From: Bradyrhizobium sp. Ec3.3
Lineage (GTDB): Bacteria > Pseudomonadota > Alphaproteobacteria > Rhizobiales > Xanthobacteraceae
Length of the DNA stretch: 64,000 bases
Reading direction: 5' to 3'
Assembly (NCBI RefSeq): GCF_000472925.1
Contig: NZ_AXAS01000040.1
Location: forward strand, 1-64,000
Below, in pieces: positions 53,043-61,688 of this stretch (its first letter is position 1; every line of letters starts with the position of its first letter). Below the pieces are notes generated by a model. It ran no database searches and was not told where the DNA came from. It was given only the letters and a program-made list of their open reading frames with translations. The position numbers and the translations under genes were made by a program.

Positions 53043-54770
53043 CTACTTCTTCAGCGCGAAGACCCAGATCACACCGCCCTGCGGCACGTTGGCTTCGATG
53101 CCGATGTTGTTGGTCGCGAGCGCATCCTGGATGCGTTGCGCATCGACGCCCCAGCCGGACTGAATCGCGACATATTGCGTGCCATCGACCTCGTAGGAGA
53201 TCGGCATGCCCATGATGCCGGAGTTGGTCTTCTGCTGCCATAGCTGCTCGCCGGTCTTGGCGTTGAAGGCGCGGAAATAGCGGTCGTTGGTACCGCCGGC
53301 GAAGACGAGATCGCCTGCGGTCGCCGTCACCGAGCCAAACAGCTGCGACTTCGGGAAGTCGTGCTGCCACACCTTCTTGCCGGTCGCGGGATCCCAGGCC
53401 TGGAGCTCGCCGAAATGATCAGCACCGGGCTTCGCCTTCAGGCCGATGTCTTCCGGCTTGGTGCCGAGCCAGAGCTCGCCGGGCTTGAGCGCCACCTTCT
53501 CGCCAGTGAAGCCGCCGCAGAAGTTTTCGTTGGCGGGAACGTAGACGAGGCCGGTCTTCTGGCTGTAGGCCGCCGAAGGCCAGTCCTTGCCGCCCCACAA
53601 CGACGGGCAGAACTCGACGCGTTTGCCAATCACGGGCTTATGCGCGGGATCGACGATCGGCCGGCCGCTCTCGGCATCGATGCCTTTCCAGACGTCGGTG
53701 GAGACGAACGGCCAGCCCGCGACATAGTTGATCTTGGTCGGCGTGCGCTCGAGCACCCAGAAGATCGCATCACGTCCCGGATGGATCAGGCTCTTGATCG
53801 AGCGGCCGTCGCGTTGCAGATCGACCAGCATCGGCGCGTCGACCTCGTCCCAGTCCCAGGAGTCATTCTGGTGATACTGGTGATAGGTCTTGATCTTGCC
53901 GTTGGCAGGATCGAGCGCGATCACCGACGAGGTGTAGAGATTGTCGCCGGGATGACTGTCGCCGGGCCATGGTGCAGCGTTGCCGACGCCCCAGTAGATC
54001 GTCTTCAAGTCCTTGTCGTAGGTGCCGGTCATCCAAGCCGAGCCGCCGCCGGTCTTCCAGTCGTCGCCCTGCCAGGTGTCGTGACCGGGCTCGCCCTCGC
54101 CTGGAATGGTGAAGGTGCGCCACAACTCCTTGCCGTCCTTGGCATCGAAGGCGGCGACGTAGCCGCGCACGCCGAGCTCGCCGCCGGAGCCGCCGACGAT
54201 GACCTTGCCGTCGACGACGAGCGGCATCAGGGTCATGTACTGGCCCTTCTTGTAGTCCTGCACCTTCGTATCCCAGACCACCTTGCCGGTCTTGGCATCG
54301 AGCGCGACAACGTGGTCGTCGGTGGTGGCGAGATAGAGCTTGTCCTCCCACAGACCAACGCCGCGGCTGGTCGGATGGAGCTGGAACAGGTCGTCCGGCA
54401 ATTGCCGCTTGTAGCGCCAGTATTCGTCGCCGGTCTTGGCGTTCAGCGCGATCACCTGCCCCATCGGCGTCGCCACGAACATCACGCCGTTGTTGACAAT
54501 CGGTGGCGCCTCATGGCCTTCGATCACGCCGGTGGCGAAGGTCCAGACCGGTGTGAGATCCTTGACGTTGCCGGCGTTGATCTGGTCGAGCGGGCTAAAG
54601 CCCTGCCCATCATAAGTGCGGCGATACAGCATCCAGTTGCCGGGTTCCGGATTTTCCAGACGCTGCGAGGTGACTGGCGTGTAACTCTCGATCGGACCGG
54701 CGCCCGCGGAGGTCGAGACGATGCAGGTGAAGGCGACGAAGCCGGACAACAACCATTGTTTTCTGGTCAT
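53043..54770 (-). CDS. PQQ-dependent alcohol dehydrogenase without vicinal disulfide
   Basis: 575 residues from ATG 54770; signal peptide ends STSAGAGP. Quinoprotein propeller with W motifs and conserved ligands: Glu in SGGELGVRG, Asn in VGNAAPW, and WDWDEVDAP, again an Asp two residues after the catalytic Asp, suggesting lanthanide use. Where methanol dehydrogenases have CC-x3-NRG, this one has HPTSRGVGL, so the adjacent-Cys disulfide over PQQ is absent. Probably oxidises larger alcohols. It follows a Rieske gene by 114 bases on the same strand, so the pair may form an electron-transfer unit. Confidence 0.88.
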   Translation of the reverse strand: MTRKQWLLSGFVAFTCIVSTSAGAGPIESYTPVTSQRLENPEPGNWMLYRRTYDGQGFSPLDQINAGNVKDLTPVWTFATGVIEGHEAPPIVNNGVMFVATPMGQVIALNAKTGDEYWRYKRQLPDDLFQLHPTSRGVGLWEDKLYLATTDDHVVALDAKTGKVVWDTKVQDYKKGQYMTLMPLVVDGKVIVGGSGGELGVRGYVAAFDAKDGKELWRTFTIPGEGEPGHDTWQGDDWKTGGGSAWMTGTYDKDLKTIYWGVGNAAPWPGDSHPGDNLYTSSVIALDPANGKIKTYHQYHQNDSWDWDEVDAPMLVDLQRDGRSIKSLIHPGRDAIFWVLERTPTKINYVAGWPFVSTDVWKGIDAESGRPIVDPAHKPVIGKRVEFCPSLWGGKDWPSAAYSQKTGLVYVPANENFCGGFTGEKVALKPGELWLGTKPEDIGLKAKPGADHFGELQAWDPATGKKVWQHDFPKSQLFGSVTATAGDLVFAGGTNDRYFRAFNAKTGEQLWQQKTNSGIMGMPISYEVDGTQYVAIQSGWGVDAQRIQDALATNNIGIEANVPQGGVIWVFALKK

Positions 54771-54884
54771 GGACGTTTCCCCTTTTGAATTCTTGCTGCT
54801 TGAATTCTTGAAGTTTGTTTGTCTCCTCGCCCGCACGCCTGCGGGCGCGACCGCTTCTGGCGCGCGGGTGCGACCCGCGGCTGA

Positions 54885-55538
54885 TCACCCTGGCTGCTGG
54901 CCACCTACCTTTCCGATGAAATTGCCGGCGACGCTGAGCGCGCCGTCAGTGAGTGCCAGCGGCAACGCTGCAAGCCGTCGCGGCGCCGGCCCGAACACGA
55001 CCTGCGCGCCCTGTCGCGGATCGTATTCGGAGTTGTGGCACATGCACTTGAACACCTCCTTGTCGCCGACATCGCTCTTGACCCAGACGGTGACGGGACA
55101 GCCGGCATGGGCGCAGATCGCCGAATAGGCGACGATGCCATCCTGAGCACGCGCGCGCGTCTGATCGTCGAGCTCGGCGGGATCGAGCCGGATGATCAGG
55201 ATCTCGTTGAGGCGCGAGGCGCTACGCACCACTGATGTCTTGGGATCCTTCGGCCAAGCGTGCACTGGCGGGCCACCAAGCGGCAAGTCGGCGATCGTGA
55301 CGAGCTTGCCTTCCTGATCGCCTTCGGAGAACACCAGCACATCGCCCTTCTGCGGCCGCTCGTCGGCGCCGGGCGGATCCTCGCCCGCGGCGGCATGTCC
55401 GGAACCTGCAAAGCAGGCCGTGGTGGCGATTGCACCGATCAAAAGCGTTCGTCGCGTCTGCGCCGCGCAGACGCAGGCATCAGATTCCGCTGTGTTGTCG
55501 GAGGATGGACATGACGTGCTGTGCGTTGAATGCGCCAT
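54885..55538 (-). CDS. Rieske [2Fe-2S] protein, Tat-exported
   Basis: 217 residues from ATG 55538; longer starts exist. A Tat-like segment TRRTLLIGAIATTACFAG at about 28 is followed by GSGHAAAGEDPP. The Rieske cluster ligands are CAHAGC and CMCHNSEYDPRQGA, both Cys-His pairs. Similar to the bc1 complex iron-sulfur subunit but with no cytochrome b gene near, and paired with a PQQ dehydrogenase. It could take electrons from that dehydrogenase or act in a separate periplasmic redox step. N-terminal part has a CVCAAQ stretch. Confidence 0.85.
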   Translation of the reverse strand: MAHSTHSTSCPSSDNTAESDACVCAAQTRRTLLIGAIATTACFAGSGHAAAGEDPPGADERPQKGDVLVFSEGDQEGKLVTIADLPLGGPPVHAWPKDPKTSVVRSASRLNEILIIRLDPAELDDQTRARAQDGIVAYSAICAHAGCPVTVWVKSDVGDKEVFKCMCHNSEYDPRQGAQVVFGPAPRRLAALPLALTDGALSVAGNFIGKVGGQQPG

Positions 55539-55804
55539 GTACGCTAGCAGGCGCTGGGACTCTGCCAAAAAGAAGGCGAAGAATTTGCGCCGCAGTGCAT
55601 CATTCGCATGATGCTCGCTTTGATTGAATGCGAAAGTGCGCATTCACCGGCGTTTTTGCGATCGCAACGTCAAGATGCGCGACGGGGCATGATCATTTTG
55701 CAGATCAGATCGAACATGTTGGAATTGGTGCGACGCGCCATCGCATGGCGCATTGCAGATTCAATTCAAGGTGTCTGCACGTTTGTCAGGCAGGCATATC
55801 GTAT
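55539..55804. promoter_or_regulatory. Palindrome-rich region upstream of the Rieske/PQQ dehydrogenase genes
   Basis: Four perfect dyads lie in about 160 bases: GCATCAT-TCGC-ATGATGC (55597-55614), TGAATGCG-N6-CGCATTCA (55625-55646), TTGCGATCGCAA (55656-55667) and GCGCCAT-CGC-ATGGCGC (55735-55751). The first two share the ATGCG/CGCAT unit. No gene is seen. Confidence 0.55.
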
Positions 55805-56287
55805 TCAAGAGCGCAGCATGTGACGCGGCGTGAACATGCGTCCGCTTTGCGTCGCTGCCGCCATTTCAAAGCTGTCGGCAATGCGGCGTGCCTTGTCGAT
55901 GAACAGAGCCGCTGCGGCCGGCGGGCAGACCTCGCGCGCAGTCTGCTCGAACAGATCGAGCCAGCGATCGAAATGATCGCCGATTAGGCTGAGCGGAAGA
56001 TGCGCCCGCATCGGCTGGCCGTGATAACGGCCGGTGGTCAGCACCACCGACGACCAGAAATCGCGCAGCTTGGAAAGATGCTCATCCCAGTTCTTCACGA
56101 TGGCGAACACCGGACCAAGCAACGCGTCCTCGCGCACGCGGCCATAAAACCTCGTGACGAGTTCCCCGATCATCGCCTCGTTGATCCCGGTTCGCTCCAT
56201 CACGTCCTGGGCCAGCAGGCTGCGCCGCTCCGCCGCCGCTTTGCGATCGATCGTCATTCGGTCAGGCATCTCGCTCTCAGTATCCAT
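55805..56287 (-). CDS. Group III truncated haemoglobin
   Basis: 160 residues from ATG 56287 (56269 also possible). Contains the group III trHb pattern: INEAMIGELVTRFYGRVRED, LLGPVFAIVKNWDEHLSKLRDFWSSV (with the proximal-helix region later), TGRYHGQPMRAHLPLSLIGDHFDRWLDLFEQT. A Trp near DRWLDLF and a His at HFDRW are consistent with the haem pocket. Role unknown in general; oxygen or NO chemistry in microaerobic cells. It lies between the Rieske gene and CcoG, on the same strand. Confidence 0.83.
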   Translation of the reverse strand: MDTESEMPDRMTIDRKAAAERRSLLAQDVMERTGINEAMIGELVTRFYGRVREDALLGPVFAIVKNWDEHLSKLRDFWSSVVLTTGRYHGQPMRAHLPLSLIGDHFDRWLDLFEQTAREVCPPAAAALFIDKARRIADSFEMAAATQSGRMFTPRHMLRS

Positions 56288-56321
56288 TCGCGTTGTTCCA
56301 AGTCCTCGTGTTCCAGGCGCC

Positions 56322-57776
56322 TCAGCGCGCCACGAACCGGTCGGAGGTCGACAGCACCGTCCCTCCCGTTTCGTCGCGGGCGGTGAAAACCACATCGGCG
56401 TCCTTCGGACTCGCCGAGGTCAGGGTGACCCGTAGCGATTCCGAGCCGTCAGGCTCGACGGTGATGGGAGTTCCATCGTCGTGACCGACGATGCTCAGGC
56501 TGGCATCTATGCCTTTTATCGCCAAAGTGTAGTGGTGGGCGACGTTCGCCTTGTTGAGAAGCTTGACGGTGTAGGCATTTCTGACCGAGCCGTCGGACAA
56601 GGTCACGGCCAGGGGATCGCGGTCGTGCAGCACCGCTATAGCGCCCGTCGCCTTGGTTGCCAACAATCCGACCAGGCCGGCCGCCAATCCGACGCTGACG
56701 ACCGTGAGCGCGATGGTTTTCGGGCGCAGCAAGCGTGAGACGCGGGCCTCGCCGCGATGGCCGCGCTCGATATTGCGCCAGCTTTCATAATCGATCAGGC
56801 CGCGAGGGCGATCCAGCCTGGTCATGACGCTATCGCAGGCATCGACACACAGCCCGCAATTGATGCAGGCGAAATTCGGCCCCTCGCGAATGTCGATCCC
56901 GATCGGACAGACATTGACGCACAGGCCGCAATCGACGCAGTCGCCGGCTGCCTCGCCGCGCGCGCGAAGTTCCGTGGCCTTCTTGGCCGACATGCGCTGC
57001 TCGCCCCGGTAGTCGCGATAATTGACCGTGAAGGCTTCCGGATCCCAAATCGCGCCCTGCAGCCGCGGCCAGGGGCACATGAAGGTGCAGACCTGCTCGC
57101 GCGCGAATCCCGCAAGGCCGTAGGTGGTCCCGGTGAAGACAGCGATCCAGGTCAGAGCCGTCGCGGAGACGTCACCGCCGGCAAACGCGCGAACGAGGCC
57201 GGGCGCATCCGTGAAATAGAAGATCAGCGTCCCACCCGTCATCAGTGAGATCAGTAGCCAGGCGCTGTGCTTGATGCCGATCCGGAGCGCCCGCGCGGCG
57301 GTCAGCGGAGTGTTCATGTCCTTCAGCCGCTCGCGCCGGTCGCCTTCAACCAGGCGTTCGACCAGGAGGAACAGGTCGGTCCAAACCGTTTGCGGACAGG
57401 CAAAGCCGCACCACACCCGTCCTGCAAGCGCGTTCGCGAGGATCAGGATGACCGAGGCGAGGATCAGCAGACCCGTGACGAGATAGAGGTCCTGCGGCCA
57501 GATCTCGATGAAGAACGCATAGAGCCGGCCATGCGCGAAGTCGAGCAGCACGGCCTGGTCGGGCGCGTTCGGCCCGCGGTCCCAGCGCAGGAACGGCGTG
57601 ACGTAATAGATCGACAGCGTCAGGACGAGGATGGCCCACTTGATCCGCCGTATGCGTCCTGAAACGGCTTGCGGCACCACGCGCGATGTTGCCATTGCGG
57701 CTCTCTTGCGCGTGTCCACCCTGGCCACACCCGCTTTGGCGCGCGTGCGAGAGTGATCGATTTCAATGACAGTCAT
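56322..57776 (-). CDS. ccoG: CcoG/RdxA/FixG-like cytochrome oxidase accessory protein
   Basis: 484 residues from ATG 57776. Membrane ferredoxin protein: segments IKWAILVLTLSIYYVTPFL, DLYLVTGLLILASVILILA, SAWLLISLMTGGTLIFYF. The motif VWCGFACPQTVWTDLF and two [4Fe-4S] clusters (CVDCGLCVNVCPIGID, CINCGLCVDACDSVM) match the family. A periplasmic Ig-like C-terminal domain follows. Reduces copper for cbb3 oxidase assembly. No ccoNOPQ or ccoS genes are next to it. The trHb gene starts 35 bases after its stop. Confidence 0.92.
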   Translation of the reverse strand: MTVIEIDHSRTRAKAGVARVDTRKRAAMATSRVVPQAVSGRIRRIKWAILVLTLSIYYVTPFLRWDRGPNAPDQAVLLDFAHGRLYAFFIEIWPQDLYLVTGLLILASVILILANALAGRVWCGFACPQTVWTDLFLLVERLVEGDRRERLKDMNTPLTAARALRIGIKHSAWLLISLMTGGTLIFYFTDAPGLVRAFAGGDVSATALTWIAVFTGTTYGLAGFAREQVCTFMCPWPRLQGAIWDPEAFTVNYRDYRGEQRMSAKKATELRARGEAAGDCVDCGLCVNVCPIGIDIREGPNFACINCGLCVDACDSVMTRLDRPRGLIDYESWRNIERGHRGEARVSRLLRPKTIALTVVSVGLAAGLVGLLATKATGAIAVLHDRDPLAVTLSDGSVRNAYTVKLLNKANVAHHYTLAIKGIDASLSIVGHDDGTPITVEPDGSESLRVTLTSASPKDADVVFTARDETGGTVLSTSDRFVAR

Positions 57777-57966
57777 CGCGGTCCGCAGTCCCGATTTCGC
57801 TGGAGCAAGGCGACGGTAAGCGGATAGCGGCACGCCCTCTTTGTCGAGGCACAAACTTCGGAACGAAAGTGCAGATTTCGAGAATGGAACTGGCGGTCGT
57901 TCGAGCTGCCGGCCGCCAGTTACGGAAATGAGTTAGCCGCTTCGGCGATCGCGGCCTCAAGCTCCA

Positions 57967-58818
57967 TCAGGCGCCGTAGGTGTAGAAGCCCTGGCCGGTC
58001 TTGCGGCCGAGATGGCCGGCATCGACCATTTCCTTGAGCAAGGGCGCCGGACGGTATTTCGGGTCGTTGAAACCTTTGTAGAAGACCTCCATCACCGACA
58101 GCATGGTGTCGAGCCCGACGAGATCGGCGAGCGCCAGCGGCCCGATCGGGTGGTTGCAGCCGAGCTTCATGCCGGCGTCGATTTCCTCGGCGGTCGCGAT
58201 CCCCTCCTGGAGCGCGAAGATCGCCTCGTTGATCATCGGGCAGAGGATGCGGTTGACGGCGAAGCCCGGGCTGTTCTTGGCCGTGATCGCGACCTTGCCG
58301 ACGCGCTGGGCGAAATCGAGCGCCTTCGCGTGGGTGTCGTCGGAGGTCTGCAAGCCGCGGATCAGCTCCAGCAGTTGCATCACCGGCACCGGGTTGAAGA
58401 AATGCATGCCGATGAAGCGATCGGGGCGATCGGTCGCGGCGGCGAGCTTGGTGATCGATATCGACGAGGTGTTGGTGGCGATCAGCGTGCGCGGCGACAG
58501 CGTCGCGCAGAGGTCCTTGAGGATCTTGACCTTGAGCTCCTCGTTCTCGGTGGCGGCCTCGATCACGAGGTCGCAGTCGGCGAGCTTGGCACGGTCGGTC
58601 GTGCCGGTGATGCGCTTGAGCGTCGCCTCGCGATCGGCCGCCGACATCTTCTCTTTCTTGACCAGGCGCTCGAGGCTGCCGCCGACGGTCGCAATCCCGC
58701 GGCTCACCGCCGCATCCGAGATATCGACCATCACGACGGAAAGCCCGGCCGCGGCACAGATCTGGGCGATGCCGTTCCCCATGGTGCCGGCCCCGATGAT
58801 ACCAACGGTTTGGATCAT
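57967..58818 (-). CDS. hbdA: 3-hydroxybutyryl-CoA dehydrogenase
   Basis: 283 residues. N-terminal Rossmann motif GIIGAGTMGNGIAQICA and catalytic region GMHFFNPVPVMQLLELI (His) with NSPGFAVNRILCPMINEAI. Oxidises or forms acetoacetyl-CoA with NAD(P), in polyhydroxybutyrate or butyrate metabolism. Ends QGFYTYGA. Transcribed alone, oriented toward ccoG. Confidence 0.95.
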   Translation of the reverse strand: MIQTVGIIGAGTMGNGIAQICAAAGLSVVMVDISDAAVSRGIATVGGSLERLVKKEKMSAADREATLKRITGTTDRAKLADCDLVIEAATENEELKVKILKDLCATLSPRTLIATNTSSISITKLAAATDRPDRFIGMHFFNPVPVMQLLELIRGLQTSDDTHAKALDFAQRVGKVAITAKNSPGFAVNRILCPMINEAIFALQEGIATAEEIDAGMKLGCNHPIGPLALADLVGLDTMLSVMEVFYKGFNDPKYRPAPLLKEMVDAGHLGRKTGQGFYTYGA

Positions 58819-59273
58819 TGCTTCAAATCCTTCTCATCTTTCGGGCATGTAAACCGCCCTTCTGCCTGAACCAGGGACACCTCGCCTGTGGCGGACGGCC
58901 CGGTCCTGATAGGTTCTTCCTTAAAGCATCCATGGCGGGAATAAAGCCGCCTCTTCGGTCGCGGATGGCGCAATCTGGCATTCTCGCGGCCTGGCTGGCC
59001 CAAGCTACGCGCCTCGTGCGGCCCTCAGACGTGCCGAGGGCGGCCCGGGCAACGAGACATTGAGCTGCGGCCTCTCCGCTTAATCCATTGGGACTAGCAT
59101 GAAGTAACGGCTGTCGGCGGGCGCAACGCGAGTTCATGGTCTGTCGCCCGGACGCGTCCGACGGAGAAGCGGCCGAGCGTGCATAGCCGAGCGCAGCATC
59201 AGGACGAGGCCGAGCGCAAAGGTCAGGCGACCTCTACCCGGATGCAGCGCCAAACGCAGAGGGGAGATAGCCT
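58819..59273. other. Divergent intergenic region, nothing specific
   Basis: 455 bases between the hbdA start and the DsrE-like gene. Holds the promoters of both. GGGGAGAT at about 59262-59269 is the ribosome site of the DsrE-like gene. I see no repeat or operator. Confidence 0.4.
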
Positions 59274-59759
59274 ATGCGCAGCGCCCGAATCCAGATGGCC
59301 GCAGCCCTGCTCGCGACATTTGCTCTGACAAGCGCGCACGCCATGAACATGAAGCAGTCGGTCGGCGGGCGCGCGGCCAAGCCGGCGCCGCACCGGCTGG
59401 TGATCCAGGTCGACCAGAACGACCCTGGCGTGATGAATCTGGCGCTCAACAACGCCACCAACGTGCTCGAATACTATCGCAAGAAGGGCGAAGACGCCGA
59501 CGTCGAGATCGTCGCCTTCGGTCCTGGACTCCATATGCTGCGTGCCGACACGACGCCGGTCGCCGAACGCATCCACGCCATGAAGGACCTCGCCTTTCCG
59601 GGCAAGGTGCGCTTTGCCGCCTGTGGCGTCACCCGGGAGGGCATGGAGAAGAAGGAGGGCAAGCCGCTCGAGCTCGTGCCCGAGGCTTCCATGGTCCCGT
59701 CGGGCGTCGTCCACATGATGGAACTGCAGGAGAAGGGGTGGAGCTACGTGCGGCCCTGA
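59274..59759 (+). CDS. Exported DsrE-family protein
   Basis: 161 residues with signal peptide (LLATFALTSAHA). The mature part has HRLVIQVDQNDPGVMNLALN, then DVEIVAFGPGLHMLRADTTP and VRFAACGVTREGM, matching the DsrE/F fold with a conserved Cys (AACG). Periplasmic DsrE-like proteins are linked to sulfur or sulfide handling; the exact role is unknown. Followed by a TAXI-type binding protein 25 bases on. Confidence 0.78.
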   Translation: MRSARIQMAAALLATFALTSAHAMNMKQSVGGRAAKPAPHRLVIQVDQNDPGVMNLALNNATNVLEYYRKKGEDADVEIVAFGPGLHMLRADTTPVAERIHAMKDLAFPGKVRFAACGVTREGMEKKEGKPLELVPEASMVPSGVVHMMELQEKGWSYVRP

Positions 59760-59784
59760 AGGGGGACGCGACAGGAGGATCGTG

Positions 59785-60843
59785 ATGGTGCGCAGACTGC
59801 TGCTCGCGCTGATATTGCCGCTGCTCGTCGTGTCACTGCGCACGCCTCCGGCTGCCGCTCAGGATGCCGGCACCGCGCAGCGGTCCCGGGGCGTGGCCGC
59901 GCACGTAGCCCGCCCGGCGCAGGCGAGCCGGCCGCGAAGCGGAGAGCAGGAGATGAGAGACCGCGTCAATGCAGGCACGGTCGGGCTCGCCGCCGGTCTG
60001 CTGGAAGGCGCGCCGCTCCGTTTCGCTACCGAAATCTCGCGCGTCGTCAACGAGGGCGGGAAGGTGCACGTGCTTCCGGTCGTCACGCGCGGGCCGACCG
60101 AGAACGTCAACGACCTGCTCTATCTCAAGGGAATCGACATCGCGATCATCAACAGCGACTCGCTCGACGAATACCGCGCGCAGGTCCCCGAGGTCGGAAA
60201 GCGTATCGTGCACGTGATGAACCTGTTTCCGTCCGAGCTGCACGTTTTCGTGCGCCCCGAGATCAACTCGCTCGCCGAGCTCGCCGGCAAGAAGGTGAAC
60301 TTCAACACGCAAGGCACCGCCGCCGCCTATTCCGGTCCGCTCATCTTCAGCCGTCTCGGCATCGAGGTGGAGAAGACTTTCCTGCCCCATCCGGTCGCGC
60401 TGGAACAGATGCTGCGGGGCGAGATGGCTGGCGTCGTGTTCGTCACCTCCAAGCCGGTGGATGCTTTCGTGAAGCGCAAATGGGGCGAAGGCTTCAAGTT
60501 CCTGCCGGTGCCGTACGGCCCGAAACTCTCCGACTACTACGTCCAGGCCCGGCTGACCCCGGCGGACTATCCCGCGCTGGTGCCTGCGGGCAAGGACGTC
60601 GAAACCATCGCGGTACCGACGGTCCTCGTTGCCTATAACTGGAATCCGGGCACTCCACGCTACGACAGCGTCACAGCCTTCGTGAACGAGCTGTTCGGCA
60701 AGCTCGACCAGTTGCGCGCGTCGGGCTTCGACCCGAAGTGGAAGGATGCCGATCCCGCCGCCACCGTCCCCGGTCTGCAACGCCTAAAGGCGGCGGAGAG
60801 CTGGAAAGATGGCCAAGTGGCGAACCGGTCGGGGGCGCCGTGA
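59785..60843 (+). CDS. TAXI-family TRAP solute-binding protein
   Basis: 352 residues from ATG 59785 (AGGAGG at 59773-59778). Signal peptide to about AAAQDAG. TAXI/NMT1-type fold: INSLAELAGKKVNFNTQGTA, GLAAGLLEGAPLRFATEISR, GEMAGVVFVTSKPVDAFVKRK, ending in GFDPKWKDADP. TAXI proteins feed TRAP transporters, but no dctQM permease is next to it, so it uses a permease elsewhere or works as a free sensor. The stop overlaps the next gene by 4 bases. Confidence 0.8.
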   Translation: MVRRLLLALILPLLVVSLRTPPAAAQDAGTAQRSRGVAAHVARPAQASRPRSGEQEMRDRVNAGTVGLAAGLLEGAPLRFATEISRVVNEGGKVHVLPVVTRGPTENVNDLLYLKGIDIAIINSDSLDEYRAQVPEVGKRIVHVMNLFPSELHVFVRPEINSLAELAGKKVNFNTQGTAAAYSGPLIFSRLGIEVEKTFLPHPVALEQMLRGEMAGVVFVTSKPVDAFVKRKWGEGFKFLPVPYGPKLSDYYVQARLTPADYPALVPAGKDVETIAVPTVLVAYNWNPGTPRYDSVTAFVNELFGKLDQLRASGFDPKWKDADPAATVPGLQRLKAAESWKDGQVANRSGAP

Positions 60844-61646
60844 GACGGGCGGCGGTGGTCCTCGTCGCGAGCCTGGCGCTCGCGGAAGCTCGCGCTCAAC
60901 CAGCATCCGACTCCACCAGGAACCTGGAGGACTGCTTCGCCCTGACGCGCGCGGCCGAAGCCGCTTGCGACCAGCCAGGTGGCAGCACCACCATGCGTCT
61001 CGAATGCCGGCTGAAGGCGCACAGCGCCGAGAAGGCGTGTGTCGACCACCTGATCGCGCATCTGGGCAAAGGCAAGCCACAGAATGATGAGCCCGCAGAA
61101 CTCTCTACCCAGACGCTGCGGGAGCGATCCCGGCCGGCGCCGGAAAAAACACCGCCCCGGCGCGACAATGCGACCACAGAAGCGCAAGCCGGAAAGGGCT
61201 GGGTGATGGGCGAGACCACCTCTCCGGTCGACTTCTCGCCGCTTCTCGTCGCCAAGCTGTACGCGCTTCCTCCCGTCGCGGCCAATGCCCCCGAGATTCT
61301 CCTCCTGCGCTGCCGCAAGCAGCGGACCGAGATGTCCCTCAGTGTCAACGGTGCGTGGCGGGCATCGCGCGATGGTGTCGTCGAGGTCACGATCTCCGTC
61401 GACGAACCGACGACGGCGCGACTGCGCTGGCCACTCTCAACCGACGGCCGCACGGCTTCCATGCCGGAGGACGCAACCGAAGCGGTACGCACGCTCCGCG
61501 GAGGACGAACGTCGATCTCCGTGACCGACGGCGCGGGCCACAACACCAGCTCGATCTTTGATCTCGCCGGCATCGATGCCGTCCGCTCAAGGCTCGCAAG
61601 CACCTGCCACTGGCCGAATGCAGCGGCTCAATCAGGCGCGCGATGA
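60840..61646 (+). CDS. Exported protein with VasI/TagO-like C-terminal domain
   Basis: 268 residues from GTG 60840, overlapping the TAXI gene by ATGA-style GTGA. Signal peptide VVLVASLALAEARAQ. A Cys-containing N-terminal part (DCFALTRAAEAACDQPGG) is followed by a Pro/Arg linker. The C-terminal domain LLLRCRKQRTEMSLSVNG to FDLAGIDAVRSRLASTCHWP resembles VasI/TagO domains, with RC and CxW Cys that may form a disulfide. No T6SS genes are visible, so the link is by fold only. Forms an operon with the DsrE and TAXI genes. Confidence 0.65.
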   Translation: MRRAAVVLVASLALAEARAQPASDSTRNLEDCFALTRAAEAACDQPGGSTTMRLECRLKAHSAEKACVDHLIAHLGKGKPQNDEPAELSTQTLRERSRPAPEKTPPRRDNATTEAQAGKGWVMGETTSPVDFSPLLVAKLYALPPVAANAPEILLLRCRKQRTEMSLSVNGAWRASRDGVVEVTISVDEPTTARLRWPLSTDGRTASMPEDATEAVRTLRGGRTSISVTDGAGHNTSSIFDLAGIDAVRSRLASTCHWPNAAAQSGAR

Positions 61647-61688
61647 CGGCTCGTTGACAGTGCTCCTTGGGCGAATTCGTGCTCTCGC

